NCBI RefSeq assembly: GCF_027286325.1
Contig: NZ_CP114588.1
Coordinates: forward strand, 62,001-126,000
Reading direction: 5' to 3'
Length of the DNA: 64,000 nt
From: Salinivibrio kushneri
Lineage (GTDB): Bacteria > Pseudomonadota > Gammaproteobacteria > Enterobacterales > Vibrionaceae
The notes under the pieces are model-generated. The model was not told the origin of the DNA. It did no database searches and saw nothing but the letters and a program-made list of their open reading frames with translations. The translations under genes were made by a program, and so were the position numbers. Within the stretch, counting starts at the first letter, position 1. Every line of letters begins with the position of its first letter. Shown in pieces: positions 28,536 to 37,967 of this stretch.

Positions 28536-28808
28536 ATGCCTATCGAATGGATGAACAGAATGATATTAAAAAGTTATTCACAGCTTATCCTGGATCCTTA
28601 CTACATCTAGTGGATCCAAACTAACGATCATCGCTTATCAACGCAATCCACACCTTTTTCCACAGTCGATCAAAAAACGCACGGTGCTCGTTTGGTGACG
28701 CAGACGCATGTGCGCAAACTCAGGTACAATGCAGGCTCACCGTGAGGAGCACGTTATCGCCGTGTGACGTCAGTTGGGAATAACTTTGTGAGTGAAGAGG
28801 TAAAAGGT
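28536..28808. other. rpoH-glpE gap with two DnaA boxes and four GATC sites
   Basis: TTATTCACA at 28574-28582 fits the strict DnaA-box consensus TTATNCACA, and TTTTCCACA at 28656-28664 fits the relaxed TTWTNCACA. Between and beside them lie two GGATCC palindromes (TGGATCC at 28591 and 28611) and two further GATCs (28626, 28668). An 18-base element at 28631-28648 recurs at 46990-47007. Such DnaA-box plus GATC spacing recalls DnaA-titration or reactivation sites; function here is inferred. The right end must hold the glpE promoter. Confidence 0.5.
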
Positions 28809-29147
28809 ATGGATCAGTTTGCACACATCTCTGTGACCGATGCGTGGGAAATGCTGCGTGATGATCAGCAAAATGCAGTATTAGTCGATATTCGCGATCC
28901 GCAAACATTTCAGGTTGCTCACCCTCAAGATGCGTACCACCTGACGAACGACACCTTGGTGGCGTTTATGGATCAGGTTGACTTTGATCAGCCGGTGCTG
29001 GTGATGTGTTATCACGGTATTAGCAGTCAAGGGGCGGCACAGTATTTGATCAACCAAGGGTTTGATGCGGTATACAGTGTCGATGGCGGCTTTGAGGCGT
29101 GGCAGCGCCAAGCGTTGCCTACCGCGTCGGGTATCGATCTTAAATAG
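28809..29147 (+). CDS. glpE: Thiosulfate sulfurtransferase GlpE (rhodanese)
   Basis: Single-domain rhodanese of 112 aa that moves sulfane sulfur from thiosulfate to thiol acceptors such as thioredoxin. The active-site loop is [11 protein letters not shown] with catalytic Cys67, followed by the family end [13 protein letters not shown]. The start [16 protein letters not shown] matches E. coli GlpE; an upstream in-frame start would add 15 residues without homology. It is followed after 21 bases by glpG, as in the E. coli glpEGR operon. Confidence 0.95.
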   Translation: MDQFAHISVTDAWEMLRDDQQNAVLVDIRDPQTFQVAHPQDAYHLTNDTLVAFMDQVDFDQPVLVMCYHGISSQGAAQYLINQGFDAVYSVDGGFEAWQRQALPTASGIDLK

Positions 29148-29168
29148 TGATCATCAATAGGACACGTG

Positions 29169-30005
29169 ATGCAAAAACTTGCGGTACTGCCAAATGCGCG
29201 CTTGGCACAGGCGTTTGTCGATTATGCGGCGGCGCATCAGGTTAGCCTTGAGCTTGCCCCCGAGCCAGACGCACAAGTGGCGATTTGGTTAGTCAACGAT
29301 AACGACAAGGCGTGGGTGGATAGCGAGCTGGAACGATTTATCGCTGATCCCATGCACAGTCGTTATCAAGCGGCGTCTTGGCAAGTGGCTGAAACCCGTC
29401 ATGCTCGTTTTCATTATCCGTCAGCCGGGTTATGGCAAACCGTTAAAGATAAGTCTGGCCCGGTCACCCTGATGGTCATGGGTGCCAGCGTGGTGTTGTT
29501 TGCACTCATGACGCTCGGTGGGTTTGAGGTCGTCGTGCGCAGCTTGCTGTTTCCGGCAGACAGTGAACAGCGCTGGCAGCTGTGGCGTCTATTCAGCCAT
29601 GCACTGCTGCATTTTTCTGCGTTGCATATTATTTTCAACTTACTCTGGTGGTGGGTGCTTGGTGGCCGGATTGAGCGCCTCGGCAGCAGCAGTAAGCTGG
29701 TTCAAATCTTTCTATTCGCGGCGCTTTTCTCTGGGTTAGGCCAGTATTGGCTGGAAGGGCCTTACTTTGGTGGTCTCTCGGGCGTGGTTTACGCACTGTT
29801 AGGCTATCTGTGGTGGATGACCTGGTTGGCGCCATCGCGTGGTCTCACGGTGGAAAAGGCGTATGTTGTCTTTATGCTGGCGTGGCTGGTGATTGGTTTT
29901 TTCCAACCGATGGGCATGAACATTGCCAATATGGCGCATTTATTTGGTCTGATCATCGGCTGTTTGCTGGCGCTTTGGGATGCGAAACGTCATCCATCGG
30001 GTTGA
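29169..30005 (+). CDS. glpG: Rhomboid intramembrane serine protease GlpG
   Basis: Inner-membrane protease that cleaves transmembrane helices. The protein is 278 aa from the ATG at 29169 (AGGA six bases upstream; a GTG one codon earlier is less likely). An N-terminal cytoplasmic domain of about 90 aa precedes six membrane segments. Catalytic Ser204 lies in GGLSGVVYAL and His257 in NMAHLFGL, three residues shifted from E. coli Ser201/His254. HALLHFSALHIIFNLLWWWVLGG is the conserved L1/TM2 region. Cotranscribed with glpE; a terminator follows. Confidence 0.97.
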   Translation: MQKLAVLPNARLAQAFVDYAAAHQVSLELAPEPDAQVAIWLVNDNDKAWVDSELERFIADPMHSRYQAASWQVAETRHARFHYPSAGLWQTVKDKSGPVTLMVMGASVVLFALMTLGGFEVVVRSLLFPADSEQRWQLWRLFSHALLHFSALHIIFNLLWWWVLGGRIERLGSSSKLVQIFLFAALFSGLGQYWLEGPYFGGLSGVVYALLGYLWWMTWLAPSRGLTVEKAYVVFMLAWLVIGFFQPMGMNIANMAHLFGLIIGCLLALWDAKRHPSG

Positions 30006-30044
30006 AAGGGGTCTAACTATGGTGGGTTTATCCGCCGTTGATGT

Positions 30045-30073
30045 AAAAAAGAGCAGGTATCTGCTCTTTTTTT
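30045..30073 (+). terminator. Intrinsic terminator after glpG
   Basis: Stem AAAAAAGAGCAG/CTGCTCTTTTTT with a GTAT loop, followed by more T. Confidence 0.9.
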
Positions 30074-30112
30074 GTTCGTAAGCGCAATTTTATTGCGTCA
30101 GATCTATGTTTT

Positions 30113-30176
30113 TATGTTCGCTTTCACGGTTTTCACTTTCATTTTAAGTAATTATTCCACTCGTTGAGCGAACACG
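30113..30176 (+). promoter_or_regulatory. Possible GlpR operator half-sites upstream of glpT
   Basis: ATGTTCGCT at 30114-30122 and its inverted counterpart AGCGAACA at 30067-plus-100 (30167-30174) each match one half of the E. coli GlpR operator (ATGTTCGWT/AWCGAACAT), 44 bases apart. Their adjoining halves are poor. The repressor gene glpR is just downstream of glpT, which makes the idea reasonable but unproven. Confidence 0.4.
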
Positions 30177-30251
30177 AAAAATTACTTGCTCATTTCTTTG
30201 ATTTTTATCCTTTTATAAATCCATCGCGTACATCTTACTGAGGACCCTCTC

Positions 30252-31613
30252 ATGTTTGGAATCTTCCGTCCGGCTGCTCACCGGCAAAGATTGCCCCAAG
30301 CGCAAATCGGTGACACCTACACTCGATTACGTTGGCAATTGTTTATTGGGATTTTTATCGGCTACGCCGGTTATTATCTCGTGCGTAAAAACTTTAGTTT
30401 GGCTATGCCGTATTTGATTGATGAATATGGCTTTAGCCGTGGCGATTTGGGGGTAGCCCTGGCCGCTGTCTCGATTGCTTACGGTTTATCAAAATTCTTA
30501 ATGGGCAGTGTTTCAGACCGCTCAAACCCACGTTATTTCTTAAGTGCTGGCCTGTTAATGTCATCGCTGGTGATGTTCAGTTTTGGTTTTCTGCCTTGGA
30601 CAACCAGCAGCATTACCATCATGTTTATCCTGCTGTTTATCAACGGTTGGGTACAAGGCATGGGCTGGCCCGCTTGCGGGCGTACCATGGTGCACTGGTG
30701 GTCACGGAAAGAGCGTGGTGAGCTGGTGTCTGTTTGGAACGTGGCGCACAACGTCGGGGGTGGTTTGATTGGGCCGCTATTCTTGCTTGGCTTGTGGCTA
30801 TTCAATGATGACTGGCGTGCTTCCTTCTATGTCCCGGCGTTTTTTGCCGCACTGGTTGCTGTGTTTATCTGGCTAACCCTTCGCGACACCCCACAATCGT
30901 GTGGCTTGCCACCGATTGAAGAGTATAAAGACGATTACCCGGAAAACTATGACGAGGAAGCGTTCGAGAAAGAGATGACTGCTAAAGACATTTTCGTCAC
31001 CTATGTGATGAAGAACCGTCTGCTATGGTACATCGCGATTGCTAACGCGTTTGTTTATTTGATTCGTTATGGCGTACTCGATTGGGCACCGGTTTATCTC
31101 GATGAAGCCAAAGGCTTTACCGTGGACAAATCCTCTTGGGCCTACTTCCTCTATGAATGGGCAGGGATCCCTGGCACCTTACTGTGTGGTTGGATGTCTG
31201 ATAAGTTCTTCAAAGGGGCGCGGGCGCCTGCCGGTGTACTGTTTATGGTGCTGGTGACCGTGGCAGTGTTGGTATACTGGTTTAACCCAGCTGGTAACCC
31301 AGGCATCGATATGGTCGCGCTGGTGGCGATTGGCTTCTTAATTTATGGGCCGGTGATGTTAATTGGTCTGTATGCGCTGGAGCTGGCACCGAAAAAAGCA
31401 GCGGGCACCGCGGCAGGCCTGACCGGCTTATTCGGCTATCTAGGTGGCGCGGTTGTCGCGAACATCGCGCTTGGTTACACCGTGGATCACTTTGGCTGGG
31501 ACGGTGGCTTTATGCTACTCACCGGAGGGTGTGGGTTGGCCATCTTCTTCTTGTGTTTAGCATGGGTCGGGGAGCATCGTGTGCGTCGTGACACAGCTGT
31601 GCACGCTGCCTAA
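30252..31613 (+). CDS. glpT: Glycerol-3-phosphate:phosphate antiporter GlpT
   Basis: Major facilitator of the organophosphate:phosphate antiporter family, 453 aa with twelve membrane segments. It has the E. coli GlpT-like start ([15 protein letters not shown]) and [18 protein letters not shown] containing the phosphate-binding Arg (about residue 45), the [14 protein letters not shown] loop between TM2 and TM3, and [19 protein letters not shown], the family signature. It also mediates fosfomycin entry in relatives. It has its own promoter region (about 180 bases) and terminator, placing it between glpEG and glpR, which are contiguous in E. coli. Confidence 0.97.
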   Translation: MFGIFRPAAHRQRLPQAQIGDTYTRLRWQLFIGIFIGYAGYYLVRKNFSLAMPYLIDEYGFSRGDLGVALAAVSIAYGLSKFLMGSVSDRSNPRYFLSAGLLMSSLVMFSFGFLPWTTSSITIMFILLFINGWVQGMGWPACGRTMVHWWSRKERGELVSVWNVAHNVGGGLIGPLFLLGLWLFNDDWRASFYVPAFFAALVAVFIWLTLRDTPQSCGLPPIEEYKDDYPENYDEEAFEKEMTAKDIFVTYVMKNRLLWYIAIANAFVYLIRYGVLDWAPVYLDEAKGFTVDKSSWAYFLYEWAGIPGTLLCGWMSDKFFKGARAPAGVLFMVLVTVAVLVYWFNPAGNPGIDMVALVAIGFLIYGPVMLIGLYALELAPKKAAGTAAGLTGLFGYLGGAVVANIALGYTVDHFGWDGGFMLLTGGCGLAIFFLCLAWVGEHRVRRDTAVHAA

Positions 31614-31656
31614 ATGATCTGTCTTGGCATCGCCTAGTGGCTATGCGTAAACTAGG

Positions 31657-31685
31657 AAGCCCTCGTGATCGCGGGGGCTTTTTTT
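31657..31685 (+). terminator. Intrinsic terminator after glpT
   Basis: Nine-bp stem AAGCCCTCG/CGGGGGCTT (one G-T pair) with a TGATCG loop and a run of T residues just before the glpR Shine-Dalgarno. Confidence 0.85.
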
Positions 31686-31700
31686 GTAAGGGGAGAAGCA

Positions 31701-32495
31701 GTGAAGCAAAACAAACGTCATCAGCAAATCATTGATCTGGTTAAATCACAAGGATACGTGAGCACGGAAGACTTGGTTGAGCGCTTCAATGTCAGCCCGC
31801 AAACCATTCGACGCGATCTTAACGAGCTGGCTGCAGAGAACCATATTCGTCGCCATCATGGTGGTGCGACAGTGCCATCCAGCTCTGAAAATACCGCGTA
31901 TGCCACCCGTAAAGTGCTTCAGCAGCATGAAAAAGACACCATCGCCCAAGCGCTTGTCCAACACATTCCCGATGGCGCTACCTTGTTTATCGACATTGGC
32001 ACCACACCTGAAGCAGTGGCACGGGCATTGTTAGATCACCAAAACTTGCGGGTAGTGACCAATAACTTGAATGCTGCCGCGATCCTGATGCCAAAGCAGG
32101 ATTTTACGGTGATTATTGCTGGCGGCGAAGTACGTAACCGCGATGGCGGGATTGTCGGTGAGGCCACACTCGACTTTGTCTCTCAGTTTCGGCTCGACTT
32201 TGGCATTCTTGGTATCAGTGGTATTGATGATGACGGCTCACTGCTGGACTTTGACTACCATGAAGTGCGGGTGAAAAAGGCGATCTTAGATAATAGTCGC
32301 TGTGTGATGTTAGCGGCAGACCACACCAAGTTTGGCCGTAATGCCATGGTAAACCTAGGGAATATCACCCAGCTTGATATGGTGTTTACTGACGCCACGC
32401 CACCGGCGCAGATCCGTGACATGCTGAGCGCGCAGGGTAGCCACCTTGAGGTGATTAGCCACCCTGAGTCAGTCGCTGACGTCACCGCTGAGTAA
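31701..32495 (+). CDS. glpR: Glycerol-3-phosphate regulon repressor GlpR
   Basis: DeoR-family repressor released by glycerol-3-phosphate, 264 aa. The GTG at 31701 follows AAGGGGAG and gives a start aligned with E. coli GlpR (VKQNKRHQQIIDLVKSQGYV). The N-terminal winged helix contains VSTEDLVERFNVSPQTIRRDLNELA. The C-terminal sugar-phosphate domain has DIGTTPEAVARALL and the near-identical block AGGEVRNRDGGIVGEATLDF. The gene ends abutting the convergent FliL-like gene with no spacer. Confidence 0.97.
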   Translation: MKQNKRHQQIIDLVKSQGYVSTEDLVERFNVSPQTIRRDLNELAAENHIRRHHGGATVPSSSENTAYATRKVLQQHEKDTIAQALVQHIPDGATLFIDIGTTPEAVARALLDHQNLRVVTNNLNAAAILMPKQDFTVIIAGGEVRNRDGGIVGEATLDFVSQFRLDFGILGISGIDDDGSLLDFDYHEVRVKKAILDNSRCVMLAADHTKFGRNAMVNLGNITQLDMVFTDATPPAQIRDMLSAQGSHLEVISHPESVADVTAE

Positions 32496-32912
32496 TTATT
32501 GGTATAAGTATTTAGTGAATAATAGGTCGGTGAGCATACGGCGATTGGTTTCGGCTAATAAGTGCTCGTTGACCTTTTCTAGACACTTTTTCCGAATTGT
32601 CTCTCGGCCAGACAACGACTTAATCTGAGTGGCGGTTTGTTGGTTCAAGGTTTCAATAATCACATCGCGGATCAGCGGAGAGTGGTACTCAAGCTCACTA
32701 ATCAGTTTGGGGTTATCGACCATCAGCTCCACTTTTATCTTAATAAAGCCCAGTCGGCGACCTTCGGTCACGTAGTTGGTGGTGATCTCAGGCTCCAAGG
32801 AATAGTAACTGTATTTGGGGTTACCCTCCCCCTCTTCTTGTGCATGGACTGCTGCGCTGAGCCAGAAAAAAAGGCTCAACACGACCATTAATAGGGGTTG
32901 TTTTTTACTCAT
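32496..32912 (-). CDS. FliL-like secreted or membrane-anchored protein
   Basis: A 138-aa protein from the ATG at 32912, with a hydrophobic N-terminus that reads as a signal peptide ending VHAQ. The mature part resembles the periplasmic FliL/stomatin-like domain: YYSLEPEITTNYVTEGRRLGFIKIKVELMVDNP, then LIRDVIIETLNQQTATQIKSLSGRETIRKKCLEKVN. It lies outside any flagellar operon, beside ubiC as in Vibrio genomes, so a flagellar role is uncertain. Divergent from ubiC with 157 bases between. Confidence 0.85.
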   Translation of the reverse strand: MSKKQPLLMVVLSLFFWLSAAVHAQEEGEGNPKYSYYSLEPEITTNYVTEGRRLGFIKIKVELMVDNPKLISELEYHSPLIRDVIIETLNQQTATQIKSLSGRETIRKKCLEKVNEHLLAETNRRMLTDLLFTKYLYQ

Positions 32913-33069
32913 AGTGGCCCAGTAATTCCGTTCATGGTGTGATAGGAGTAGGCCGAGCGCATTCTCCAAACGCAACCAGCCTGATACAATTACCAGCCGA
33001 GTATAGCAACATTGTCCACCCCTTAGCGGTAAGGACAGGCGAATTTTGCGCGATGTGGCACAGGAAACA

Positions 33070-33612
33070 ATGTCGGAATTAAATCATACCTATTTAGAGG
33101 CGCTGCAAACAGCACGCTGGGAGCGACCAGATATTGCGGCGCTAAAGCGCACCGCAGAGGGCAGTTGGTTACTCGAATCGCACTCGATGACGGCGAGGCT
33201 AAAGCGCCACTGTCATGACTTTGACGTCGATGTGGTTGCTGTTTATCAATTAACCCCAGACAAACTGACCGACAGCGAAATTGCGCTGATTGGCCAAGAG
33301 GCGTGTGTGGTGCGCGAAGTGGTATTAAAAGGTGATGGGCTTCCTTGGCTGTGCGCACGCACCCTGATGCCCGCTTCAACCTTAGAAGGGCAAGGGGGAC
33401 ACTTGCATGCCTTGGGCACCGAGCCATTAGGTCAACATGTGTTTAAACAGCGCGCCTCACGCCGTGATGCGATTGAAACCGCTAATGTGGTGTGCCTGTC
33501 CCATCAGTTGCATGCGCGTCGCTCTCGTCTTTGGCTCCACAATCGGCCGATGTTAGTGGCGGAACTGTTTCTGCCAGACTCCCCTGTGTATGGAAAGGAG
33601 ATCCCTGCATGA
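33070..33612 (+). CDS. ubiC: Chorismate pyruvate-lyase UbiC
   Basis: Converts chorismate to 4-hydroxybenzoate and pyruvate, the entry step of ubiquinone synthesis. From the ATG at 33070 (AGGA just upstream) it is 180 aa. Conserved segments are [37 protein letters not shown] with the active-site Arg, the [11 protein letters not shown] turn and [14 protein letters not shown] near the end with its Glu. A TTG eight codons upstream is possible but unneeded. The stop overlaps ubiA by 4 bases (ATGA). Confidence 0.94.
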   Translation: MSELNHTYLEALQTARWERPDIAALKRTAEGSWLLESHSMTARLKRHCHDFDVDVVAVYQLTPDKLTDSEIALIGQEACVVREVVLKGDGLPWLCARTLMPASTLEGQGGHLHALGTEPLGQHVFKQRASRRDAIETANVVCLSHQLHARRSRLWLHNRPMLVAELFLPDSPVYGKEIPA

Positions 33613-34463
33613 GCGCAAAACTGGCTGCCTTTGGACAGCTGGCCCGTCTAGACCGGCCTATTGGCACGTTACTGCTGTTATGGCCAACGCTATGGGCTTT
33701 GTTTTTAGCAGCGGATGGCCTACCGCCAATATCAACTTTAGTGGTCTTTGTGCTCGGTGTATATATGATGCGTGCTGCAGGTTGCGTGATTAATGACTAC
33801 GCAGATCGCCACGTCGATGGCCATGTTAAGCGCACCAAAGACAGGCCCTTACCGGCCGGACTGATCAGCGAAAAAGAGGCCATTGGCTTTTTTATCGCGT
33901 TGGTATTGGGCGCTTTTTTGCTGGTGCTGACCCAAAACCGTTTGACCATTCAATTGTCTTTTGTCGGTGTTGCACTGGCGTTTGTTTACCCTTTTATGAA
34001 GCGCTACACCCATCTGCCTCAGTTAGTATTGGGGCTGGCGTTTAGCTGGGCGATCCCGATGGCGTTTGCGGCGGCGCAAAATGCGCTGCCACCAGTGGTT
34101 TGGTTGCTGTTTCTGGCGAACATTTGTTGGACCATCGCTTACGACACCTTATATGCCATGGTCGACAGAGACGATGACGTTAAAATTGGCATCAAATCGA
34201 CCGCCATTTTATTTGGCCGCTGGGACAAAGCGGCAGTGGGTGGCTTGCAATTGCTCACCCTAGGGCTGCTGATGCTCGCCGGGCAGTGGTTAGCGCTGTC
34301 GCCAGCCTATCAGTGGAGCCTATTGGCCGCCTTTGCTTTGTTTGTCTATCAGCAATACCTCGCCAGAGAGCGCGAACGAATGGCGTGCTTCAAAGCCTTT
34401 TTGAACAATAACTATGTCGGCCTAGTGATTTTTATTGGTGTATTGCTAGGTGTATACGGTTAG
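33609..34463 (+). CDS. ubiA: 4-hydroxybenzoate octaprenyltransferase UbiA
   Basis: Integral membrane prenyltransferase that joins the polyprenyl tail to 4-hydroxybenzoate. It is 284 aa (E. coli 290) with about eight to nine transmembrane helices. The two aspartate-rich motifs that hold Mg-diphosphate are clear: [20 protein letters not shown] (about residues 63-82) and [17 protein letters not shown] (about 182-198). It is translationally coupled to ubiC by a 4-base overlap and ends in a bidirectional terminator. Confidence 0.97.
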   Translation: MSAKLAAFGQLARLDRPIGTLLLLWPTLWALFLAADGLPPISTLVVFVLGVYMMRAAGCVINDYADRHVDGHVKRTKDRPLPAGLISEKEAIGFFIALVLGAFLLVLTQNRLTIQLSFVGVALAFVYPFMKRYTHLPQLVLGLAFSWAIPMAFAAAQNALPPVVWLLFLANICWTIAYDTLYAMVDRDDDVKIGIKSTAILFGRWDKAAVGGLQLLTLGLLMLAGQWLALSPAYQWSLLAAFALFVYQQYLARERERMACFKAFLNNNYVGLVIFIGVLLGVYG

Positions 34464-34485
34464 CCGAGTTTGAAAAAAGCATGAT

Positions 34486-34525
34486 AAAAAAGGCGCTCCT
34501 TGGTTTGGTAAAGCGCCTTTTTTGA
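34486..34525. terminator. Bidirectional terminator between ubiA and plsB
   Basis: AAAAAAGGCGCT pairs with AGCGCCTTTTTT around a 14-base loop; A-run on the left and T-run on the right serve both convergent genes. Confidence 0.88.
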
Positions 34526-34556
34526 TCAGGATTGATTGATGAACGGACGGTTTCGC

Positions 34557-37007
34557 TTAGCTTTTGTCCGCCTTGTGCGTACCTAGTGGCTGATTAAGCA
34601 CCGCTTGAATGGTCAATTGCACTTCCGGTGAAATTAACTCGCACACTAAATTGTTCAGTGCGGCGATACGCTCGGCATTGGCTTTGGCATCATCATCGAG
34701 ATAGCCTTGCTCACGGAGTGTATCGACGAAGGTGCTAAATACGCCTTTATCAAAAAACTCAGGTGCATTAATACCGTGTAAGCGGCTCAGGCGCTGCGCC
34801 AGCATTTGGCTGTGTTTTTCCAAATCGCGCTTATCAATGTGCGGCTGGTGGCTGAATAAGGTGAGCGTAATCGCGTAGCGCTGCAGCGTCTCGGCAATGG
34901 TACGCCCCAGCAATTGCAGTTCACCGAGCTTCGCCTTGTTCATAGTCACTTTGCCATCGTCACAACACAGTAGCGACTGATCGTGCATCGCATGTAGCAA
35001 GGCATCGAAATAGCTTTCGAGTCCCGCGTCATCAAAGCTCATAAAGAGCTCGGCTTTGAGCAAGGGATACAGCTGCTGCACGCAAGCCCGCAAACCCGAT
35101 TGGCTGATTGACTGGTGGGTCACCAATATTTGTGCGATCAGCGATGGCAGCGCCACCAGATGAATCACATTGTTGCGGTAGTAAGTCATTAAGATGGCTT
35201 GTTGGCGATCCAAAGAAATCACTTCACCCATGGTGTCTTTTTCGACAATCAGTTTGTTGAGTGATAACGCGTGATCGACCAAATCCGCCGGTGAATCTTG
35301 AGGGACACTGCTGCTTGGCGAGTAAGGCGCTTGCGTTAACAAGGCCTTATACACACCCAGTTGTGTTTCGAGTGCCTCACGGCTTAAGGCGCGCTGACGC
35401 GAGGCCAGCAACGCGGTGGCACATAAGTTGAGGGCGTTAGTGGCCGCCGCATCGTTAATGTGGGTCATCACCTTGGTGGCCAAATCGCTGACGACTGGGT
35501 TCATCCACGCTGGCTTTTGTGGCTCGATCGGATTGACGTAGTCATGCCAGTCAGGGACTTGTTCATTAAGGTGCTGATTGAGTGCAATGGGCTCGCCAAA
35601 GTTAACGTAACCGAGGCCATAATTACGCAGTTTGCGCACGATACCTAGCACCTGGCCAAAGCTTTCTTTCTCTTTGCGTTGGCCTTGAAGTTCTTTGGCG
35701 TAGGTGTTGACCTCCATCACGTGCTCGTAGCCGATATAGACAGGCACCAAGGTAATGGGGCGCTGTTGACCGCGAAGCATCGCTTGCAAGGTCATGGCGA
35801 GCATGCCCGTTTTCGCTGGCAGTAAGCGGCCTGTGCGAGAGCGGCCTCCTTCGGCAAAGTACTCGACCGAGTAACCTCGGGCAAATAGCTCGGCCAAGTA
35901 CTCGCGGAAAACGGTGGAATACAGGCGGTTGCCCTTAAAGCTACGACGAATAAAGAAGGCACCACCACGGCGGAACAAGGGTCCGGCCGGGAAGAAGTTG
36001 AGGTTCACACCAGCGGCAATATGCGGCGGTACCAAGCCCTCTTTGTATAACACGTACGAAAGTAGCAGGTAATCCATGTGCGAGCGGTGGCAGGGCACGT
36101 AGACAATCTCGTGGCCATCTTGCGCCAATTGACGCACACGCTCGGCGTTGTTGACATGAATGCCTTGATAGAGCTTGTTCCACAGCCAAGTAAGAATGCG
36201 GTCACTGTAACGAATCAAACGATAGGAAAAGTTGGCGGCGATCTCTTCCATCATATCGACCGCTTCTTTACGGACTTTCTCCACCGAAACGTCACGGCTT
36301 TGCGCTTCGTCGTGTACCACTTTATCGATGGCTTTCGACGCAAGCAGTCGCTTAAACAGCAAGCCACGGTTGGGCAAGCGCGGCCCTGAAGCGGCAAGCT
36401 TTTGGCGCGAGAAGTGGATCATTGCCACCCGCGCCAGTTTATGGGCGATGGCTTGGTCGGTGCCGTGCCTGTCGGCCATATAACGCAGCGACACCGCCTG
36501 GCTGATACGCACCATGCCATCCCGGCCACGAGTAAGAATGGTCCACAGCTTCTCGGGGCCATTCATTGCGCGCAAAATAGCTTGGTGGCGCTGGGTTTCA
36601 TTGCCCGGATCGCGCTGCCAAAGCACCGAGGCAGGCACGAGTTGAATATCTAGCTCGCTATCTTGTCGGTGTAAATGGAGTAAGTCTTTAAAATGCGCGA
36701 GCGAGCGTGCAGGCAGATCGTCATCGCCGGAAAACACCTTGCGTCCGTGGCTAATAAACACGTAGCGCGGCAAGGTGACATCGCCAATGGTCAAGGGCGT
36801 TAACGGATCGGGAAGCCCTTGACGCAGACACGTACGCCGTAAGGTTAATAAATCGGAATGAGACCGAAACGGCAACACATACACGATGGGCCGTGCGAGT
36901 GACAGATTAAGCTGTTCGACCGGTTCAGAGGGAATACATTGGGTTTTTACCCAGGCAGAAAGCGGCAAATTCAATAGCTTGTAATAAATCTTTTGCCAGA
37001 GCGCCAT
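34557..37007 (-). CDS. plsB: Glycerol-3-phosphate acyltransferase PlsB
   Basis: Inner-membrane enzyme that acylates sn-glycerol-3-phosphate at position 1, the first step of phospholipid synthesis. The protein is 816 aa (E. coli 807) from the ATG at 37007; the frame extends 38 codons further upstream but without homology or a good ribosome-binding site. Acyltransferase block I is [15 protein letters not shown] (the HxxxxD motif), block II is [15 protein letters not shown], block III is [14 protein letters not shown] and block IV is [11 protein letters not shown]. It is divergent from lexA, and ubiA-plsB-lexA order is conserved in the group. Confidence 0.97.
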   Translation of the reverse strand: MALWQKIYYKLLNLPLSAWVKTQCIPSEPVEQLNLSLARPIVYVLPFRSHSDLLTLRRTCLRQGLPDPLTPLTIGDVTLPRYVFISHGRKVFSGDDDLPARSLAHFKDLLHLHRQDSELDIQLVPASVLWQRDPGNETQRHQAILRAMNGPEKLWTILTRGRDGMVRISQAVSLRYMADRHGTDQAIAHKLARVAMIHFSRQKLAASGPRLPNRGLLFKRLLASKAIDKVVHDEAQSRDVSVEKVRKEAVDMMEEIAANFSYRLIRYSDRILTWLWNKLYQGIHVNNAERVRQLAQDGHEIVYVPCHRSHMDYLLLSYVLYKEGLVPPHIAAGVNLNFFPAGPLFRRGGAFFIRRSFKGNRLYSTVFREYLAELFARGYSVEYFAEGGRSRTGRLLPAKTGMLAMTLQAMLRGQQRPITLVPVYIGYEHVMEVNTYAKELQGQRKEKESFGQVLGIVRKLRNYGLGYVNFGEPIALNQHLNEQVPDWHDYVNPIEPQKPAWMNPVVSDLATKVMTHINDAAATNALNLCATALLASRQRALSREALETQLGVYKALLTQAPYSPSSSVPQDSPADLVDHALSLNKLIVEKDTMGEVISLDRQQAILMTYYRNNVIHLVALPSLIAQILVTHQSISQSGLRACVQQLYPLLKAELFMSFDDAGLESYFDALLHAMHDQSLLCCDDGKVTMNKAKLGELQLLGRTIAETLQRYAITLTLFSHQPHIDKRDLEKHSQMLAQRLSRLHGINAPEFFDKGVFSTFVDTLREQGYLDDDAKANAERIAALNNLVCELISPEVQLTIQAVLNQPLGTHKADKS

Positions 37008-37176
37008 GATTGTCAGTGCCTCAAATTCAAAATGCGCGCCAAGGATAGCAGAAAAGTGCCGCGAACTTGCAAACAAAGGTCGAGATTTACCGCTCTCCTG
37101 CGTGCAATCGGCGGCGTTCACGAGAATGCGATCCGCTTCTCGTGCGCATAATTAGTGCTTTTCAAGCCGTAGATTA

Positions 37177-37212
37177 CTGGATATACTCACAGTTAACTGT
37201 ATAAAAAGACAG
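37177..37212 (+). promoter_or_regulatory. Two LexA (SOS) boxes upstream of lexA
   Basis: CTGG-N8-ACAG at 37177-37192 (one mismatch) and CTGT-N8-ACAG at 37197-37212 (perfect core) lie in tandem within 45 bases of the lexA start. E. coli lexA has the same two-box autoregulatory layout. Confidence 0.92.
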
Positions 37213-37220
37213 GTAAGAGC

Positions 37221-37847
37221 ATGAAGCCGTTAACCGCGAGACAGCAACAAATCTTCGATTTGATTAAAGCCCACATTGAAGAAACAGGAATGCCCCCGAC
37301 CCGCGCCGAGATCGCCCGTCAATTGGGGTTTCGTTCCGCGAATGCCGCAGAGGAGCATTTAAAAGCCTTGGCCCGTAAAGGTGTGTTGGAAATCATTCCA
37401 GGGGCATCACGTGGTATTCGTTTGATCAGTGAAGAAGAAGTGGTCACGCCCGAAGAGCAAGGGCTGCCCTTAATTGGTCGTGTCGCCGCCGGTGAGCCAA
37501 TACTGGCGCAAGAGCACGTCGAAAGCCACTATCAGGTCGATCCTGCTCTGTTCAAGCCCAATGCTGACTTCCTGCTTCGTGTCAATGGGATGAGCATGAA
37601 AGACATCGGTATTCTCGACGGTGATTTGCTGGCGGTACACAAAACGCAAGATGTGCACAACGGCCAAGTGGTGGTTGCCCGTGTCGATGACGATGTGACC
37701 GTGAAGCGTCTTGAGAAAAAAGGTTCGCAAGTGGTGCTTCATGCTGAAAACGACGAATTTATGCCAATTTCGGTGGACTTAACCGCACAATCGCTGACTA
37801 TTGAAGGCGTCGCTGTGGGCGTGATCCGTAATACCGACTGGATGTAA
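37221..37847 (+). CDS. lexA: SOS repressor LexA
   Basis: Represses DNA-damage genes and cleaves itself when RecA is activated. It is 208 aa. The N-terminal winged helix has [27 protein letters not shown]. The self-cleavage bond is Ala90-Gly91 in GRVAAGEP, and the catalytic dyad is Ser125 (NGMSMKD) and Lys162 (VTVKRLEKK). All are in the expected positions. It carries its own SOS boxes. In E. coli, dinF is cotranscribed with lexA; here dinF is 9.2 kb away. Confidence 0.98.
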   Translation: MKPLTARQQQIFDLIKAHIEETGMPPTRAEIARQLGFRSANAAEEHLKALARKGVLEIIPGASRGIRLISEEEVVTPEEQGLPLIGRVAAGEPILAQEHVESHYQVDPALFKPNADFLLRVNGMSMKDIGILDGDLLAVHKTQDVHNGQVVVARVDDDVTVKRLEKKGSQVVLHAENDEFMPISVDLTAQSLTIEGVAVGVIRNTDWM

Positions 37848-37924
37848 TCTGGACCTTGGCGGGCGATAGCGTCCGCCATTGGAACGCGGTTAAAAAAACA
37901 CCTTTGCATTCTTGCTCAGTTAAA

Positions 37925-37939
37925 CGATAATTATTATCA
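37925..37939. promoter_or_regulatory. Fur box upstream of the methyltransferase gene
   Basis: CGATAATTATTATCA contains GATAAT-T-ATTATC, a perfect 6-1-6 inverted repeat that fits the 7-1-7 Fur consensus TGATAATNATTATCA except for the first base. It lies 28 bases before the chosen start. Confidence 0.75.
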
Positions 37940-37967
37940 TCAGTGATTATCGTGTGTGGAGGTGTCC

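Noticed and set aside
37857-37878. Hairpin after lexA as a terminator
   Set aside because: The stem TGGCGGGCG/CGTCCGCCA is good but no T-run follows; a terminator cannot be claimed.
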